Source: Diorhabda sublineata (taxonomy: Eukaryota > Arthropoda > Insecta > Coleoptera > Chrysomelidae). Taken from it: a stretch of 64,000 nt of DNA. The stretch spans positions 4,278,001 to 4,342,000 of the forward strand of contig NC_079486.1 of assembly GCF_026230105.1 (NCBI RefSeq), written 5' to 3'. The notes under the pieces are model-generated. The model did not search any database and was not told the origin of the DNA. It saw only the letters and a program-made list of their open reading frames with translations. Below, piece by piece: positions 60,469-64,000 of the stretch. Made by a program: the position numbers and the translations under genes. Numbering within the stretch: the stretch's first letter is position 1; every line of letters starts with the position of its first letter.

Positions 60469-63400
60469 GGCTCACTAATGGCATTGTTTTTTCTCAACAA
60501 AACTAATCAAAAAGTGGGAGAGAATTGTTAATTGTCGAAACGGTGAAGGAAAGATGGAATTCGGTAGGTCATTTAGAAAAACGTTATGTGATTCCGACAA
60601 TGCTACGTTTCGTAAAAAAAAGTCAAGTCTTCGATGCTCTGCCATTGAATGTGTCACCCCCCATAATAATATAATATTCGGAAAGTGTGTTTCACTATGA
60701 CTTGACGGAGACGGGAAAATCCAAAAAGTCTCACTAATGACATTTTTTCCTAAAAAAACTAATCAAGAAGTGGAAGAGAATTGTTAGTTGTCGAAACGGT
60801 GAAGGAAATATGGAATTCGGTAGGTCATTTGGAAACGCCTCATGTGATTCCGACAATGCCAAGTTTCGTAAAAAAAAGTCAAGTCTTCGATGCTCTGCCA
60901 TTGAATGTGTCACCCCCATAATAATATAATATTCGGAAAGTGTGTTTCACTATGACTTGACGGAGACGAGAAAATCCAAAAAGGCTCACTAATGGCATTG
61001 TTTTTTCTCAACAAAACTAATCAAAAAGTGGGAGAGAATTGTTAATTGTCGAAACGGTGAAGGGAATATGGAATTCGGTAGGTCATTTAGAAACACGTTA
61101 TGTGATTCTGACAATGCCAAGTTTCGTAAAAAAAAGTCAAGTCTTCGATGCTCTGCCATTGAAAGTGTCACCCCCATAATAATATAATATTCGGAAAGTG
61201 TGTTTCACTATGACATGACGGAGAGGGAAAATCCAAAAAGGCTCACTAATGGCATTGTTTTTTCTCAACAAAACTAATCAAAAAGTGGGAGAGAATTGTT
61301 AATTGTCGAAACGGTGAAGGGAAGATGGAATTCGGTAGCTCATTTGGAAATGCCTTATGTGATTCTGACAATGCCAAGTTTCGTAAAAAAAAGTCAAGTC
61401 TTCGATGCTTTGCCATTGAATGTGTCACCCCCATAATAATATAATATTCGGAAAGTGTGTTTCACTATGATTTGACGGAGAGGGAAAATCCAAAAAGGCT
61501 CACTAATGGCATTGTTTTTTCTCAACAAAACTAATCAAAAAGTGGGAGAGAATTGTTAATTGACGAAACGGTGAAGGAAAGATGGAATTCGGTAGGTCAT
61601 TTAGAAAAACGTTATGTGATTCCGACAATGCCACGTTTCGTAAAAAAAAGTCAAGTCTTCGATGCTCTGCCATTGAATGTGTCACCCCCCATAATAATAT
61701 AATATTCGGAAAGTGTGTTTCACTATGACTTGACGGAGACGGGAAAATCCAAAAAGTCTCACTAATGACATTTTTTCCTAAAAAAACTAATCAAAAAGTG
61801 GAAGAGAATTGTTAGTTGTCGAAACGGTGAAGGAAATATGGAATTCGGTAGGTCATTTGGAAACGCCTCATGTGATCCCGACAATGCCAAGTTTCGTAAA
61901 AAAAAGTCAAGTCTTCGATGCTCTGCCATTGAATGTGTCACCCCCATAATAATATAATATTCGGAAAGTGTGTTTCACTATGACTTGACGGAGACGAGAA
62001 AATCCAAAAAGGCTCACTAATGGCATTGTTTTTTCTCAACAAAACTAATCAAAAAGTGGGAGAGAATTGTTAATTGTCGAAACGGTGAAGGGAAGATGGA
62101 ATTCGGTAGCTCATTTGGAAATGCCTTATGTGATTTCGACAACGCCACGTTTCGTAAAAAAAAGTCAAGTCTTCGATGCTCTGCCATTGAATGTGTCACC
62201 CCCATAATAATATAATATTCGGGAAGTGTGTTTCACTATGACCTGACGGAGAGGGGAATATCCAAAAAGGCTCACTAATGACATTATTTTTTCTCAACAA
62301 AACTAATCAAAAAGTGGAAGAGAATTGTTAGTTGTCGAAACGGTGAAGGGAATATGGAATTCGGTAGGTCATTTAGAAACACGTTATGTGATTCTGACAA
62401 TGCCAAGTTTCGTAAAAAAAAGTCAAGTCTTCGATGCTTTGCCATTGAATGTGTCACCCCCATAATAATATAATATTCGGAAAGTGTGTTTCACTATGAT
62501 TTGACGGAGAGGGAAAATCCAAAAAGGCTCACTAATGGCATTGTTTTTTCTCAACAAAACTAATCAAAAAGTGGGAGAGAATTGTTAATTGACGAAACGG
62601 TGAAGGAAAGATGGAATTCGGTAGGTCATTTAGAAAAACGTTATGTGATTCCGACAATGCCACGTTTCGTAAAAAAAAGTCAAGTCTTCGATGCTCTGCC
62701 ATTGAATGTGTCACCCCCCATAATAATATAATATTCGGAAAGTGTGTTTCACTATGACTTGACGGAGACGGGAAAATCCAAAAAGTCTCACTAATGACAT
62801 TTTTTCCTAAAAAAACTAATCAAAAAGTGGAAGAGAATTGTTAGTTGTCGAAACGGTGAAGGAAATATGGAATTCGGTAGGTCATTTGGAAACGCCTCAT
62901 GTGATCCCGACAATGCCAAGTTTCGTAAAAAAAAGTCAAGTCTTCGATGCTCTGCCATTGAATGTGTCACCCCCATAATAATATAATATTCGGAAAGTGT
63001 GTTTCACTATGACTTGACGGAGACGAGAAAATCCAAAAAGGCTCACTAATGGCATTGTTTTTTCTCAACAAAACTAATCAAAAAGTGGGAGAGAATTGTT
63101 AATTGTCGAAACGGTGAAGGGAAGATGGAATTCGGTAGCTCATTTGGAAATGCCTTATGTGATTTCGACAACGCCACGTTTCGTAAAAAAAAGTCAAGTC
63201 TTCGATGCTCTGCCATTGAAAGTGTCACCCCCATAATAATATAATATTCGGAAAGTGTGTTTCACTATGACATGACGGAGAGGGAAAATCCAAAAAGGCT
63301 CACTAATGGCATTGTTTTTTCTCAACAAAACTAATCAAAAAGTGGGAGAGAATTGTTAATTGTCGAAACGGTGAAGGGAAGATGGAATTCGGTAGCTCAT

Positions 63401-64000
63401 TTGGAAATGCCTTATGTGATTCTGACAATGCCAAGTTTCGTAAAAAAAAGTCAAGTCTTCGATGCTTTGCCATTGAATGTGTCACCCCCATAATAATATA
63501 ATATTCGGAAAGTGTGTTTCACTATGATTTGACGGAGAGGGAAAATCCAAAAAGGCTCACTAATGGCATTGTTTTTTCTCAACAAAACTAATCAAAAAGT
63601 GGGAGAGAATTGTTAATTGTCGAAACGGTGAAGGAAAGATGGAATTCGGTAGGTCATTTAGAAAAACGTTATGTGATTCCGACAATGCTACGTTTCGTAA
63701 AAAAAAGTCAAGTCTTCGATGCTCTGCCATTGAATGTGTCACCCCCCATAATAATATAATATTCGGAAAGTGTGTTTCACTATGACTTGACGGAGACGGG
63801 AAAATCCAAAAAGTCTCACTAATGACATTTTTTCCTAAAAAAACTAATCAAAAAGTGGAAGAGAATTGTTAGTTGTCGAAACGGTGAAGGAAATATGGAA
63901 TTCGGTAGGTCATTTGGAAACGCCTCATGTGATTCCGACAATGCCAAGTTTCGTAAAAAAAAGTCAAGTCTTCGATGCTCTGCCATTGAATGTGTCACCC
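60469..64000 (+). repeat. 4-monomer higher-order repeat, 1028-1029 bp
   Basis: Units start at 60469, 61497, 62526 and 63554 (the last incomplete). Each begins with a type 2-like monomer (six C, CTGCC), then an S monomer whose landmark reads GTCTCACT in place of GGCTCACT (60728, 61756, 62785, 63813). A GACGAG linker with a GGCATTG monomer follows, then a fourth monomer ending in CTTTGCC. Units 2 and 3 share the private AATTGACGAAACGG and GATCCCGAC. Units 1 and 4 share TGCTACG in the first monomer and lack the other two. The fourth monomer of unit 2 (62269) is type 1-fronted where units 1 and 3 have a type 3 front. Confidence 0.92.
63813..64000 (+). repeat. partial type S monomer at right window edge
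   Basis: The last 188 bases are the start of an S monomer with the GTCTCACT variant, cut at the CACCC of the C run. The array therefore continues beyond the window. Confidence 0.95.

Larger units (their letters stand above)
1..64000 (+). repeat. 257-bp satellite DNA array spanning the whole window
   Basis: Every stretch I read is a copy of one ~257-bp unit in direct head-to-tail order. The landmark GGCTCACTAATG recurs at 141, 399, 656, 913, 1170 and so on to the end, always on this strand. Monomer 399-655 is exactly 257 bp with 40 C and 53 G (36% G+C). Neighbouring monomers 141-398 and 399-655 differ by 11 substitutions and one indel, about 95% identity. Recurrent internal landmarks are an EcoRI site about 90 bp in, a run of seven or eight A after TTTCGT, a run of five or six C, and an AT-rich ATAATAATATAAT tract. 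Arrays like this are a known feature of eukaryotic centromeric and heterochromatic DNA. Neither array edge lies in the window. The strand is arbitrary. Satellite identity is directly visible; the chromosomal location is inferred. Confidence 0.98.

Noticed and set aside
1..64000. CRISPR array
   Set aside because: Repeats are directly adjacent 257-bp units with no unique spacers, far longer than CRISPR repeats, and there are no cas-like genes.
1..64000. CENP-B box (pattern NTTCGNNNNANNCGGGN)
   Set aside because: I checked the TTCG contexts in the monomer (TTTCGTAAAA, ATTCGGAAAG, ATTCGGTAGG, CTTCGATGCT and the reverse strand of GTCGAAACGG). None has CGGG at the required spacing.
1..64000. rDNA spacer or LTR-retrotransposon-derived tandem repeat
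   Set aside because: No rRNA gene sequence, LTR ends, primer-binding site or reverse transcriptase fragment appears. The monomers show no flanking non-repeat part.
60469..64000. Assembly collapse or artificial duplication as the full explanation of the HORs
   Set aside because: Units carry distinct private changes in a nested pattern, as expected of real HORs. It cannot be fully excluded from sequence alone and would need spanning long reads.

Overview
The whole 64 kb window is one uninterrupted head-to-tail satellite DNA array. The basic monomer is 257 bp, about 36% G+C by hand count of one copy, and carries one EcoRI site (GAATTC) in almost every copy. Roughly 244 full-length monomers (254-258 bp), 8 truncated monomers (122 or 125 bp) and two partial monomers at the window edges account for every base I read. 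All copies point the same way. I saw no unique sequence, transposon, RNA gene, CRISPR array or credible protein-coding gene. Tandem amplification on this scale points to a eukaryotic nuclear genome, most likely (peri)centromeric or other constitutive heterochromatin. I cannot name the species or match the monomer to a known satellite family from memory.

Monomers are described here in the phase that starts at the motif GGCTCACTAATG. They fall into a few classes set by about a dozen linked diagnostic bases. Type 1 is the commonest (example 399-655). Type 2 has a run of six C (141-398). Type 3 carries a perfect 10-bp inverted repeat (4773-5029). Type 4 is at 4001-4257. Type 5 has GACTATGCC (6832-7089). 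Type S has a 3-bp shorter, T/A-rich 5' part (7090-7343). A rare divergent form has lost the EcoRI site (30947, 40966, 44555). Many monomers are mosaics of these classes.

The array is not random. It is a patchwork of local higher-order repeats (HORs) and longer duplications. 1-3229: a 7-monomer HOR of 1801 bp. 3230-11719: mixed types with local 3-mers. 11720-23230: 2.2-2.7 kb HORs marked by truncated monomers. 24286-35570: rich in S and type 5 monomers, with duplications offset by 3585 and 4621 bp. 35571-41221: similar to 6.8-8.6 kb at a 30.8 kb offset. 41222-46349: truncated and divergent monomers. 46350-57782: two copies of a ~4.1 kb block offset by 7316-7317 bp. 60469-64000: a 4-monomer HOR of 1028-1029 bp repeated about 3.4 times. 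This pattern fits unequal crossing-over and gene conversion in a homogenising satellite. The many 60-94 aa open frames are by-products of the repeat and are not annotated as genes.
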